Assembly (NCBI GenBank): GCA_944380885.1
Contig: CALWIZ010000019.1
Location: 1 to 42,166 of the forward strand
Reading direction: 5' to 3'
Source of the DNA: an uncultured Clostridia bacterium
GTDB lineage: Bacteria; Bacillota; Clostridia; Oscillospirales; Acutalibacteraceae
Length of the DNA stretch: 42,166 bases
The notes beneath the pieces are model-generated. The model worked only from the letters and a program-made list of their open reading frames with translations. It was not told the origin of the DNA and made no database searches. Both the position numbers and the translations under genes were made by a program. Below, piece after piece: positions 6,306 through 14,908 of this stretch (positions are counted from its first letter, which is position 1; every line of letters begins with the position of its first letter).

Positions 6306-7864
6306 TTTTCTCTGCACCTTCTTCTGTCCGGTATTTTTTCGGATACTGTAAGCCCGCCCGCAAATTCTATCCGTACTTCCCCGTTGTTCGGAACGCTAAT
6401 GCCTTTAACCGTTTCAGCAAACAGTTCGGAATCAAATTCCGTTAACGGTTTCTTTAAATCCGTAAGCCTGTTATTAAGCGTTTTCAGCCCCGAAAGTGTG
6501 CCGTTTTCATCTCTTTCCTCAAAGAGCCTTGTGCGTTCCTTTCTTAATGCGGTTATCTTGGAATTTACTGCGGATATCTGTTCCGAGTATTCAAAGCTCC
6601 GTATAATACCCTTTGAGTGAAGTCTTGTTATAAGGATATTCTTATCGCTTAATTCCGCGATTTCCCTGTCTATCTCCTTTATTTTAAGAGTGCTGTTGCC
6701 CGCCCTCATATACAGGTTTTCCGTCTGCTGTATTGCGGGCAGCAATATTTCGCACCTATACTCCCGCAGCTTGTTTACTGCTGTTATATATGCCTCGTAT
6801 ATATCGTCTTCGGGTACACGCCTTGCCTTGCATTTATCCGAGTGGGATTCATGGATATTGCACGACCAATATGCTTTTCCTGAAACCTTTTTCCTGCCGA
6901 ATGTTCCGCCGCACGAGCAGCGAATCTTACCGTTAAGTGTTCGGTCGGCTGTTTTTTTATACGGCTTTCTGTTTCTTCTTTCTTCGGTAAGGCGTACCGC
7001 CGCCTCATATTCCTTTTTTGAGATTATCGGCGGATTGGTATCCTCAACAAAATATTTCGGCACCTTACCGTTATTGGGCTTATTCTTAAACGGCTCTGCC
7101 GCGTCGGTATATGTCTTCTGAAAAACAGCGTTGCCCGTATACCTTTCGTTTCCGAGAATATACTCAACCGTGCTTCTCTGCCAAGGCGTTCCCTCTCTGT
7201 TAGGCACATTCATTGAATTGAGCATATCCGCTATTGTCTTTTTTGCAACGCCCGAAAGGTAGTTTTTAAATATCTGCTTTACAACCTCTGCCTCATCCTC
7301 TACGATAACATATTCGCCGTTTTCTATTCTGTATCCATACGGAGTATGGCTTGCAAGGTATGTTCCGTTTTTCATTCGGCGGTTTATGCTCCATATCATA
7401 TTTTTGGATATAGATATGGATTCTTCCTCGGCCTGTGCGCCGGACACCGCAAGCAGCACCTCGTTTGACATATATGCCGTATCTATATTTTCTTTCTCAA
7501 ACAGTATGCTCACGCCGTTTTCTTTAAGCAATCTTGCGTACATAATAGAATCGACCGTGTTTCTTGCAAATCGGCTAACCGATTTAGTAAGTACACGGTC
7601 GATCTTTCCGTTTTTGCAGTCGTTTATAAGCCTGCAAAAATCATCTCGGTTTTTTGTCTTTGTTCCGCTTATCCCCTCGTCTGCGTATATATCCACAAGC
7701 TCCATGCGCTCATTGTCCCCGATAAGACGGGTATAGTATCTTACCTGTGCCGAGAACGAATGAAGCTGATCGGCGGAATCGCTCGAAACTCTGCAATAGG
7801 CTGCCGTTCTTATCTTTCTCTCTTGGGGCGCTGCGGCGTTTATAGCCGTCACGGTTCTTTTCAT
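6302..7864 (-). CDS. Large serine recombinase A
   Basis: A 520-aa recombinase and the first of the trio. The resolvase domain has AAYCRVSSDS (nucleophile Ser27 from this start), DEGISGTKTKNRDDF and TKSVSRFARN. The recombinase domain follows (PYGYRIENGEYVIV, then WQRSTVEYILGNERYTGNAVFQ), then a zinc ribbon (IRCSCGG...YWSCN...DKCKARR) and a helical arm (EIDREIAELSDKN). The ATG at 7864 has AGGAGAGAG seven bases upstream; a longer reading to 7933 would place that site inside the gene and is rejected. A 52-aa small ORF lies 88 bases upstream in the same direction. With recombinase B it probably integrates and excises the element. Confidence 0.9.
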   Translation of the reverse strand: MKRTVTAINAAAPQERKIRTAAYCRVSSDSADQLHSFSAQVRYYTRLIGDNERMELVDIYADEGISGTKTKNRDDFCRLINDCKNGKIDRVLTKSVSRFARNTVDSIMYARLLKENGVSILFEKENIDTAYMSNEVLLAVSGAQAEEESISISKNMIWSINRRMKNGTYLASHTPYGYRIENGEYVIVEDEAEVVKQIFKNYLSGVAKKTIADMLNSMNVPNREGTPWQRSTVEYILGNERYTGNAVFQKTYTDAAEPFKNKPNNGKVPKYFVEDTNPPIISKKEYEAAVRLTEERRNRKPYKKTADRTLNGKIRCSCGGTFGRKKVSGKAYWSCNIHESHSDKCKARRVPEDDIYEAYITAVNKLREYRCEILLPAIQQTENLYMRAGNSTLKIKEIDREIAELSDKNILITRLHSKGIIRSFEYSEQISAVNSKITALRKERTRLFEERDENGTLSGLKTLNNRLTDLKKPLTEFDSELFAETVKGISVPNNGEVRIEFAGGLTVSEKIPDRRRCREK

Positions 7865-7952
7865 CGCTTTTCTCTCTCCTTTCCGACACAATATATACCA
7901 CATAGGTTCGAATAAATCCAGACTTAAATGCATCTTTTTAAAATGTTTTTAT

Positions 7953-8111
7953 TTAAGACATATTTCGGTTATCAATTATTAAATCGCTGTTATAATCCTT
8001 TGCCGCTATATCTATAATGTGCGGCAAAGCCTTTTTATCTATGTACCCCATTTTAACAAGTATTCTAAGAATACATATTTCACGGTAAAATGCGCTGTTA
8101 CGGGTTTTCAT
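7953..8111 (-). CDS. Small 52-aa protein upstream of the recombinase trio
   Basis: Starts with ATG at 8111 after a textbook ribosome site (GGAGGT, eight bases). The product is MKTRNSAFYREICILRIL and onward, 52 residues, with an amphipathic pattern (ILVKMGYIDKKALPHIIDIA) that could form a helical hairpin. It runs in the same direction as the recombinases and sits first in their presumed operon. I do not recognise the family. The location suggests a recombination directionality factor or a regulator; that is inference from context only. Confidence 0.65.
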   Translation of the reverse strand: MKTRNSAFYREICILRILVKMGYIDKKALPHIIDIAAKDYNSDLIIDNRNMS

Positions 8112-8140
8112 ATTTTTTTACCTCCATATTTTAATTGAGC

Positions 8141-8176
8141 TTACGGCAGCGGTATGCCTTTATACCGTTCCCGTAA
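8141..8176. promoter_or_regulatory. 36-bp interrupted dyad before the recombinase operon
   Basis: TTACGG-cag-CGGTAT, a 6-base centre, then ATACCG-ttc-CCGTAA. Two 6-bp arms on each side are interrupted symmetrically by three bases. It lies between the terminator at 8190-8230 and the ribosome site of the small ORF, and includes a TATAAA that could act as a -10 box without a recognisable -35. Candidate operator, RNA hairpin or recombinase (att) site. Confidence 0.5.
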
Positions 8177-8189
8177 AACCAATTAGGAA

Positions 8190-8230
8190 AAATGACCGCA
8201 ACTGTTTTTTAAGAACGGTTACGGTCATTT
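8190..8230 (-). terminator. Intrinsic terminator after the sigma-like gene
   Basis: AAAUGACCGUAACCG and its partner (CAGUUGCGGUCAUUU) pair on the minus strand with two wobble pairs, followed by a short U run. It isolates the recombinase operon from upstream transcription. Confidence 0.75.
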
Positions 8231-8553
8231 CAGTATCAATCGTTTGTTTCGTCCGTATTTGTCCACGACGCCCCGAGCACTGGGAACGCACCCTCCGGCA
8301 ATGCATTTTGCCTCATTGGAATCTCACCACCCCCGGGATCTCCGCGGGCCGCCCGATCTCTCGTGACGGAAGTATCTTTAATTCTTCTGCCTGTCATCGC
8401 CATCGTTACGGATGCGCCATACCGTCTGAACATAGTCCACGTGGCTTATCGGTTGCCCGACAGCAGAAGGAAGGTAAAGGGTGCGCTGTACTATTCTGTT
8501 TTCAATGTTCGCAGAGGTCGTTTTTTTGCCCTCTACTATATTACAGTACGGTT
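8231..8553. other. GC-rich segment of unknown role
   Basis: No convincing gene. The core at about 8260-8360 is clearly more GC-rich than its surroundings and contains a CGGGC/GCCCG dyad flanked by two GATCTC copies. A 65-codon minus-strand ORF (8236-8433) has no ribosome site and an implausible Gly/Arg/Pro-rich composition. The segment belongs to the 3' region of the sigma-like transcript and may be structured RNA or recombination-site DNA. Confidence 0.4.
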
Positions 8554-9123
8554 TTACTTGTTTTGAGCGAAATATTTTTTGAGTTTGTTAAATATTTTTT
8601 GTTTTCGGCAATTTAAGGTCTTTTGAGGAATACCCAAATATACTGCCATTTCCCTTTCGCTGATACCCTGCAAAACGGCGAGCGCTATTACCTCAAAGGT
8701 CCTTTTTTCCTTTTCGGTAAGCTGCTCTATCGCCTTATGCAGTTCCTCCGCTTGGAGCTTGTCCAATATATATTCTTCCTCCCACCTGTTATCTGAATAT
8801 CTCTCGTGGTTATCTGTGTCCGAGTCATCGCCCCGCAGCTTGTCCAAGGATACAAATTTGCGCGGGTATTTTTTCTTTTCCTCTTTTCTGCGCATATCTT
8901 CGCTGTGTTCGGCATTGCATTTTTTATACAGCTCTTTATTAGCATCAATAAAGATAACCGAGTATTTTGAGGACAAATTCTTATCCTCTACCTGAACAAA
9001 TTTCCTTTCCGAGTTTTCGGGCTTCTGCTTGAATTCAAAAAATTCTTTTGCAGTCATATGTATCCATTCGGGATTTTCCCCGTTACAGTTTTTATCTTTC
9101 CATACTAAAAAATACTTTTCAAT
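8554..9123 (-). CDS. Sigma-70 region 4-like regulator with apparent ATT start or lesion
   Basis: Residues about 125-189 form a sigma region 4-type HTH (LTEKEKRTFEVIALAVLQGISEREMAVYLGIP, then a second helix); region 2 is absent. Such short sigma-like proteins are common regulators in Clostridia integrative elements. The first ATG (9057) has no ribosome site, but the frame stays open upstream and encodes KYFLVWKDKNCNGENPEW before it, which reads like genuine protein. GGAGG (9131-9135) stands seven bases before ATT at 9121-9123. Either ATT initiates, or one A was lost from the following A run: a TTG one base downstream would read MKKYFLVWK after restoration. Length from ATT is 189 aa. Likely controls excision or transfer genes. 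Confidence 0.65.
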   Translation of the reverse strand: MEKYFLVWKDKNCNGENPEWIHMTAKEFFEFKQKPENSERKFVQVEDKNLSSKYSVIFIDANKELYKKCNAEHSEDMRRKEEKKKYPRKFVSLDKLRGDDSDTDNHERYSDNRWEEEYILDKLQAEELHKAIEQLTEKEKRTFEVIALAVLQGISEREMAVYLGIPQKTLNCRKQKIFNKLKKYFAQNK

Positions 9124-9178
9124 TTATTTTCCTCCGTTCAATCATTCCTGAAAATTTCCAAAACGATTGATACGGAGG

Positions 9179-9221
9179 GCTGCGACAGCCGCATTTACAT
9201 CGCCGCCGCAGCCATATTATA
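9179..9221 (-). promoter_or_regulatory. Possible promoter and leader hairpin of the sigma-like gene
   Basis: TATAAT on the minus strand (9216-9221) is a candidate -10 without a clear -35. Just downstream GGCTGCG (9207-9213) pairs with CGCAGCC (9179-9185) to form a leader hairpin ahead of the ribosome site at 9131-9135. Confidence 0.3.
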
Positions 9222-9235
9222 TACAGAACGCAAAA

Positions 9236-9531
9236 GGTCCGACCAATTTCAAAGCCTTTTCGAGCGGCATTTTTATTGGTCTTTTCTTCTTTAAATCCAG
9301 TTATTTTTCGAGCATTATTACAGCCCGTTTCCTTTAAAATACAGTTTGTGCGGAGTTTTAAACCCCTTACAGCTATATCTTCACCTTTTGCCTTCTGTTA
9401 TTTTCCACTTACTCACCTTGCAGTCGCCTATGGCGCACTCATTCTTTCCCTTGTTTTGTATGCAGCAAGGTTTATACTGTACATCGGTGCCGCCCCCTTA
9501 AAATGTAGAATTATGTGTTATCTCGTCGAAT
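9236..9531. other. Stretch without a supported gene
   Basis: I see only short ORFs with weak starts here. One frame on the minus strand is free of stops for about 95 codons (9121-9410) but has no usable start codon before its last few codons and no recognisable protein content. This is the likely junction zone between the mobile element and the carbohydrate locus. Confidence 0.4.
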
Positions 9532-9542
9532 AAAAAAAGAAC

Positions 9543-9577
9543 GAGCGCCAAACTTGCTTTTCACAAGCTCGGCGCTC
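9543..9577 (-). terminator. Strong terminator at the end of the carbohydrate locus
   Basis: GAGCGCC (9543-9549) pairs with GGCGCTC (9571-9577), and CTTG with CAAG inside. On the minus strand it is followed by UUCUUUUUUUA. It lies about 90 bases past the MBL gene stop and is the only clear intrinsic terminator I found on this strand between here and the promoter near 41.9 kb. Confidence 0.85.
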
Positions 9578-9665
9578 TGTTGCATCCTCGGTATTTTATA
9601 CCGATATATTCTTTTACATACTATATTCATTATAAATTCACTAAAGTCAATCATTAGACGAGCAC

Positions 9666-10502
9666 TTAATATTCAATTATCAGTCCGTCATATGAAGTCA
9701 CAAATCCCTTATCTCTTACTATTTTTTCAAACTCATCATATATTACGTTTATGCCGTTATGAGAAAAATGGTTAAGCACAAATATGGTTTTATCATTTGC
9801 AATACCGTCTTTTATAAATTCATCCCTTATGGCTGCGCATTTGTTAAAATTCAAATGCCCGATATAAGGAACAATCGGACGATTTGCCTCTGTGCAGTCA
9901 AGGGAAATAACATTAAACGGTCTTTCAAGGGCTTTTAGGCATGCCATACTTTCTTCGCACAGCTCACTTGTATCATTAGCATATAACAGGCTTTTCTCGT
10001 CCTTTTCAATCGCATATATAACCGGACTTGATTTCTCATCATGAGTTGCCTTTATTGGTGTTATTACATATCCCTCGGTTTCAAAGCTCTCAAACGGTTT
10101 TATGAGCTTTAAATTTATATCGTTTTCGGATATATTATATTTTTTAACGGCATCCGCAAGCATATTGTAACCGCTTTCGGCAGCATAGAATGTCAGCGGT
10201 TTCCCGCTGTTTATATGTGCAAATCCGGCAGAGCGCATTTGAATTTCAGCGGGATACAAATGGTCAGAATGTGAATGAGTTATAATGCAGGCTTTAATTT
10301 TATCCAACGGTATATTCCATTTAAGATAATGAGCATAGGTGTCCGCCGGGAAATCTATCAAAAGCCTGTCGTCAATAACCGCCTGACTTCTTGTTCTTAT
10401 GTTTTTCCCGCCGAGCAGCTTTGTCCTTTTGCAGGTTTCGCACTCACAGAAAATCGCGGGAATACCCTCCGCCGCAGCCGTACCTAAATATTGTATTTTC
10501 AT
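9666..10502 (-). CDS. PhnP-like metallo-beta-lactamase-fold hydrolase
   Basis: A 278-aa MBL-fold protein without signal peptide. The metal motif HSHSDH occupies residues 76-81, further ligands are likely in THDEKSSP and NHFSHNG, and SLDCTEA supplies a late acidic residue. An N-terminal FCECETCKR cysteine cluster (Cys19, 21, 24) resembles the structural zinc site of PhnP, a phosphodiesterase of cyclic ribose or nucleoside phosphates. GAGGTTG precedes the ATG, and the gene is 38 bases after the GH78-like gene. Such MBL proteins often end carbohydrate operons in gut Clostridia, where their substrate is unknown. The role is probably hydrolysis of a phosphodiester or ester on a sugar-derived metabolite. 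Confidence 0.7.
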   Translation of the reverse strand: MKIQYLGTAAAEGIPAIFCECETCKRTKLLGGKNIRTRSQAVIDDRLLIDFPADTYAHYLKWNIPLDKIKACIITHSHSDHLYPAEIQMRSAGFAHINSGKPLTFYAAESGYNMLADAVKKYNISENDINLKLIKPFESFETEGYVITPIKATHDEKSSPVIYAIEKDEKSLLYANDTSELCEESMACLKALERPFNVISLDCTEANRPIVPYIGHLNFNKCAAIRDEFIKDGIANDKTIFVLNHFSHNGINVIYDEFEKIVRDKGFVTSYDGLIIEY

Positions 10503-10540
10503 TTTTCAACCTCACTGTAATTTATGGCAAACACATATAA

Positions 10541-12709
10541 TCACGGTTCAAGAGATAACTCCGATTTTTGTATCAGATCTGCAACATAAGATGCAAAACC
10601 GTGATTACAGCTGGCGAAAGTATCCTTGTGTTCCCAAAGAGTTCCCGTGATATCCGCCATATAAAGGAAATAACCCTTTATTTCTTTTAAAAGCCCGGCG
10701 CAGCACCCGTTATTGCAAAGCAGCTCCAGTCGCAGGAAATTCCCTATAAAAGCATTGGAGGGGTATATTTCCGAATAGCCGCCGTTTTTCACCCTGTCGG
10801 GGCCGAATTCGTTTACAAGCCTTTGCCAAAGCTCGGGGTAAAGCTCTTTTGTTGCCACGCCCGTGAAAAAGGCGTAATACTGGCATGTTTCGCTGCGGTT
10901 TTCGGTAGAAACCGCGGCGCCGTTTTTATAGACCTCGTTATCCCTGAAAAATTCGCCGTCAAATGAACGCTTGCGTATTACCGTTTTAAGCTTTTCCGCT
11001 TTTTGCTGAAGCTCCTCATCGCCGAAAAGCTCCCCCGCCGCGCATAAAGCGTAAGAATAAAGCATATTCGAGGGGAAATTAATATCCTGAACAAAATCGT
11101 TTGCTTTCGACCACTCAACGAACACCCACCCGGGCAAACGCTCAAGCAGACCGTCCGCATTTTCATACTGCTTAAACCAATCAAGCAGCCTGTATACCTT
11201 ATTCTTAAACAGTAATATAAAATCGCCGTCGTCGGTTCGCTCTTTAAAGTCTTTCAGTTCCAAAATGAACCACATTGCCCAGTTAGGTATAAAACCGCCG
11301 CCGTCCACATCGGCAGGATAGCACATAGGCAGCATACCGCTCGGTATATTCTCATAATTATCCCGCAGTAAAAAGTTTTCAAGGAAATTGCGCTCTATAA
11401 GATTCTCGCCCGTATACAGCTTTTCCGCCCTGCCCAAAAAGAAGCTGTCGCATAACCAACCCGCACGCTCTCTTGTGGGGCAATCGGTAAATAAATCAAA
11501 GCTGTTTTGAATAAAGGTTTCCCGCGCGGCGTCAAGTATTTTATTTGTTTCTTCGTCATCCGATTTATAATCAAAAGTTATCGGTACGGGGCATACCGTT
11601 TGAGTAATGCAAAGACTGTTTATTTCCGCCCCGCCGCCTGCGCAGATTATCTTTATGTATTTAAGCCCGTACGGCTCGGCGGACATAAAATGATATTCGC
11701 CCGACTTTAAGCTTATTTTAATTACATTGCAGCAATCAAGCCTCAGCGGGTCAATATCGCCCTTATCGGTCAGTATCTCGTCAAAAAGGAAGAAAAGCGT
11801 GCTGTCCGTTCGGCACTTAATATCAGCCGTTATAAAGCCCGTTTTTTCGCAGGGGAATTCAAGAATTTCAAACTCGTAGGGCTTTAGAACTGTTTTTCCC
11901 GAATAATCGGTTTTTTCGGTATTAAGCGTTTCGGCGGGCATTTCCTGCGCCTCGTCGCTTAAATGTTCTGAAAGTTCGTTTTCAAAAAAGCCCTCTAAAT
12001 TGCCGCTCTCAGGGTCTTTTATGTAAATCAGCGAGCGGTCCTTTTTATATTTTTGGGGCTTTACCCCTGTTTTCACCGTTCCGAAGCCCGCTTTGCGCTC
12101 GGGGGAAACCCTTGTAAATTCATTCAGAGGTATACGTCTCGGCAAAAGATTTTTACTTTCGGTAATAACGGGCCGCTGCATCGACGCATTGGCTGAAATT
12201 TCACCTGTTCGCCAGCCGCAATACTCCTCGGTAAGGGTGTAAGCCTCGGCAAACGGTCTTTGGTAGCTGTAACGTTGCACCTTTCTTACGCGTTCGCAAA
12301 GCCTGTAAAGCCTAAAGGCGTTTTCACCGTTTTCATCGGTAAAAGAGACAGGCTCGCCGTTAAGCGTAAGCTCCGCCTCAATAAAGCCCTTTTGCATAAG
12401 GGCATAAAAGCTGTTCACATAATAATTAACGGTTTCTATCGCAATGTGATTTACGCCGCTTTTAAGCGGCAGCTTAATTTCATCTACGCGGTAATACCCA
12501 TGCGCGCACCTTGCGGGACCGAAATAAAAAAACTCCCCGTTTAAATATACCTTATAAAAGCCCGAAGCCGCAATTTTTAAAACAGCGTTTTCGCCTTTAC
12601 AGAAAATATTTTTATAAAGCCCCAAGGTTATATTCTTTTCCGTTTCAAGCCCCTTTGCCCAAACGGGCTTTGCTTTAATAAAAAAGTTATCGGTTACATT
12701 CATCGCCAT
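10541..12709 (-). CDS. GH78-like alpha-L-rhamnosidase, long form
   Basis: A 722-aa cytoplasmic enzyme (no signal peptide). N-terminal beta-sandwich domains contain the family pattern of a jelly-roll lectin-like module (FYKVYLNGEFFYFGPARCAHGYYRVDEI). The (alpha/alpha)6 catalytic barrel begins near residue 380 and holds the hallmark FTDCPTRERAGWLCDS (about residue 408-423), whose acidic residues are catalytic in GH78. VFVEWSKANDF and the SNAFIGNFLRLELL region follow in the barrel. The ATG at 12709 has AAGGG nine bases upstream; an ATG ten codons earlier lacks a ribosome site. It follows the GH3 gene closely. Expected to release terminal alpha-L-rhamnose, or a related sugar, from imported oligosaccharides. 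Confidence 0.75.
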   Translation of the reverse strand: MAMNVTDNFFIKAKPVWAKGLETEKNITLGLYKNIFCKGENAVLKIAASGFYKVYLNGEFFYFGPARCAHGYYRVDEIKLPLKSGVNHIAIETVNYYVNSFYALMQKGFIEAELTLNGEPVSFTDENGENAFRLYRLCERVRKVQRYSYQRPFAEAYTLTEEYCGWRTGEISANASMQRPVITESKNLLPRRIPLNEFTRVSPERKAGFGTVKTGVKPQKYKKDRSLIYIKDPESGNLEGFFENELSEHLSDEAQEMPAETLNTEKTDYSGKTVLKPYEFEILEFPCEKTGFITADIKCRTDSTLFFLFDEILTDKGDIDPLRLDCCNVIKISLKSGEYHFMSAEPYGLKYIKIICAGGGAEINSLCITQTVCPVPITFDYKSDDEETNKILDAARETFIQNSFDLFTDCPTRERAGWLCDSFFLGRAEKLYTGENLIERNFLENFLLRDNYENIPSGMLPMCYPADVDGGGFIPNWAMWFILELKDFKERTDDGDFILLFKNKVYRLLDWFKQYENADGLLERLPGWVFVEWSKANDFVQDINFPSNMLYSYALCAAGELFGDEELQQKAEKLKTVIRKRSFDGEFFRDNEVYKNGAAVSTENRSETCQYYAFFTGVATKELYPELWQRLVNEFGPDRVKNGGYSEIYPSNAFIGNFLRLELLCNNGCCAGLLKEIKGYFLYMADITGTLWEHKDTFASCNHGFASYVADLIQKSELSLEP

Positions 12710-12728
12710 ATAAAACAACCCTTGTAAA

Positions 12729-14903
12729 TTATTCTGCATTTGAAATAAAGGTGAGGTTTTCGGTGAGTATCAGTCGGTCTGCGCAGCCTGTTGAAATTTG
12801 AAACACGCCGTCTTCGGTGACAAATTTATTTTCGTTATTCCAAAAGCCGAGCATAGGCGCGGTAATGTTAAACTTAAACGTCTTTGTTTCATCAGCGGCA
12901 AATTCCGCCTTTTCAAAGGCTATTAATTGCTGAACAGGGCGCGAATTTGAAGCAAACAAATCGCGCATATAAAGCATAACGGTTTCTTTGCCGACCGTAT
13001 CACTGCAATTTTTGACTGTAACGCTTACTTCAATCTTGCTGTTATTATAAAGCACATCATCCGACAGTTCAAGATTTTCATATTTAAAGTTTGAGTAAGA
13101 AAGTCCGTGTCCAAAGGGAAAAAGCGGTGAATTAGGACAGTCTATATAGTTTGAGGCGTACGGCTGATGCTTATCATCAGGAAAAAATTTCGGCTTGCCT
13201 GTGTTGGTGTGGTTGTAGTAGATAGGACACTGACCAACGGCTCTCGGGAATGTCATTGAAAGCTTACCGCACGGATTGGCATACCCGAAAAGCAGGTTTG
13301 CCGCAGCAGACCCGCCCTCCGTTCCCGGAAACCACATATGCAGTATTGCACGAACATTCTTTTCTAACTCTGTCAATGCCAATGGACGCCCGCTGAAGGT
13401 AAGCGCAACGATATTTTTATTGGCATTTGCCACTGCTGCCGCCAGCTCGTCCTGTAGACCCGTAAGCGTAATATCGGCGCGGGAATTGCCCTCGCCGCTG
13501 TAATTTTGCGGCTCGCCTAAGCACAAAATAACAACATCCGCCGCTGCTGCAGCTTTAACCGCGGCGTCAAAGCCCGAGCGGTCGCAGTCATCATATAAAT
13601 TTCCACATCCGCGTGTAACGGTTATTTCCGTATTCGGAGCTGCTGCGTGTATTCCCTCCGATACGGTAACGCTTTCCTCATTTTTACCGTTGCAAGACCA
13701 AAAGCCTATAATTTCATGGTTATCGGCAAACGGACCTATTAACGCTATTTTTTCAACCTGCGGCGAAAGCGGTAAAATTCCGTCGTTCTTAAGTAACACG
13801 GCACATTCCTCTGCGGCTTTTCTCGCCGTCGCACGGTGCTCGGGGGTTAAAAATCTCTCCGAGTTCTCCTGTATATCCGCCCCGTGGTACGGGTCTTCAA
13901 ACATTCCGAGGTTGTTTTTTAAATTTAAAACCTTTAAAACCGCGTCATCAAGCTGTTCTTCGGTAAATACACCCTTTTCAATCAGTTCTTTTAAACAATG
14001 CGTATAAGTGTTTGATACCATTTCAATATCGCAGCCGTTTTCAAAAGCCAGGCGCGCGGCAGTTTTTTCATCATTTGTTATTCCGTGCCGTTCCAAATCG
14101 CCTATGGCGTTAAAATCGCTTATTACAATACCGCTGAAGCCCCATTCCTCTTTTAATACCTTTTTCATAAGCCAAAAATTTACCGTCGCCGGTATTCCGT
14201 TAAGCGTATTAAAGGCTGGCATTATCATATCGGCGCCTGCGTCTATACACGCCTTGTACGCGGGAAGATAGTATTCTCTGAGTATATGCTCCGAAAGCTC
14301 TACCGTGTTATAATCCCTGCCCGCCTCTGCCCCGCCGTATGCGGCGAAATGCTTAACGCAGGTTGCCATACTTGTTTTATCCGAAAGGCTTTTGCCGCGA
14401 AAAGCTCTTATCTGAGCTGCTCCCATCATCCCGTTAAGCAACGGCTCTTCTCCGCAGGTTTCCATTACCCTGCCCCAGCGGGCGTCTCGCACATAATCAA
14501 CCATCGGTGTAAAAGTAACCTGTACTCCGCCCGCCGTTGCCTCATCGGCTGCCATTTCGGAACAGCGCGCCGCTAAATTCGGGTCAAACGAGCAACCCAA
14601 AGCCAGAGGTATAGGAAAAATTGTTCTGAAACCGTGCACCACGTCCATCATAAAAAGCATGGGTATTTTATTGCGATCGTTTTTAAGGTGCATATCCTGA
14701 ATAGTGCGCATTTCGACAGAACTGCAGAAATTAAGCACGCTGCCAACGGTATTTATAACCTTCTGCGAAAGCCCCAATTTATTGCTGTTATCTCCTGTAA
14801 CCGCAGCGGATGAATCTATAAACATATTTGCATTATGCTGCATTAATTGACCTATTTTTTCTTCCGTTGTCATTTGGGATAATATTTGTTTCACATCGAC
14901 CAT
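12729..14903 (-). CDS. GH3 beta-glucosidase-type enzyme
   Basis: A 724-aa GH3 glycosidase without signal peptide, therefore cytoplasmic. Visible motifs: KHFAAYGGAEAGRDYN (about residue 178-193) and VISDFNAIGDLERHG (about residue 258-272), where the Asp of SDF is the nucleophile; most family members have SDW. The second alpha/beta domain has ALIGPFADNHE and VILCLGEPQNYSGEGNSR, which carries the usual acid/base glutamate. A fibronectin III-like domain follows (FPFGHGLSYSNFKYENLEL). The ATG at 14903 has GAGGAG eight bases before, partly inside the stop of the preceding gene, which indicates coupling. Likely removes beta-linked glucose (or xylose) from oligosaccharides. Confidence 0.9.
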   Translation of the reverse strand: MVDVKQILSQMTTEEKIGQLMQHNANMFIDSSAAVTGDNSNKLGLSQKVINTVGSVLNFCSSVEMRTIQDMHLKNDRNKIPMLFMMDVVHGFRTIFPIPLALGCSFDPNLAARCSEMAADEATAGGVQVTFTPMVDYVRDARWGRVMETCGEEPLLNGMMGAAQIRAFRGKSLSDKTSMATCVKHFAAYGGAEAGRDYNTVELSEHILREYYLPAYKACIDAGADMIMPAFNTLNGIPATVNFWLMKKVLKEEWGFSGIVISDFNAIGDLERHGITNDEKTAARLAFENGCDIEMVSNTYTHCLKELIEKGVFTEEQLDDAVLKVLNLKNNLGMFEDPYHGADIQENSERFLTPEHRATARKAAEECAVLLKNDGILPLSPQVEKIALIGPFADNHEIIGFWSCNGKNEESVTVSEGIHAAAPNTEITVTRGCGNLYDDCDRSGFDAAVKAAAAADVVILCLGEPQNYSGEGNSRADITLTGLQDELAAAVANANKNIVALTFSGRPLALTELEKNVRAILHMWFPGTEGGSAAANLLFGYANPCGKLSMTFPRAVGQCPIYYNHTNTGKPKFFPDDKHQPYASNYIDCPNSPLFPFGHGLSYSNFKYENLELSDDVLYNNSKIEVSVTVKNCSDTVGKETVMLYMRDLFASNSRPVQQLIAFEKAEFAADETKTFKFNITAPMLGFWNNENKFVTEDGVFQISTGCADRLILTENLTFISNAE

Positions 14904-14908
14904 AAAAT

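Noticed and set aside
7865..7933. N-terminal extension of recombinase A to 7933
   Set aside because: The extension would contain the AGGAGAGAG ribosome site, and the added residues do not resemble a resolvase N-terminus.
8236..8433. 65-codon minus-strand ORF in the GC-rich segment
   Set aside because: No ribosome site and a Gly/Arg/Pro-rich composition that follows from base composition alone.
8233..9173. 13-bp inverted repeat GTATCAATCGTTT at 8233-8245 and 9161-9173
   Set aside because: Inverted pairs of this length are expected by chance in a window of this size; no other sign that they are element ends.
9121..9410. About 95 stop-free codons on the minus strand before the sigma-like gene
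   Set aside because: No ATG, GTG or TTG with a ribosome site early in the frame, and no protein-like motif.
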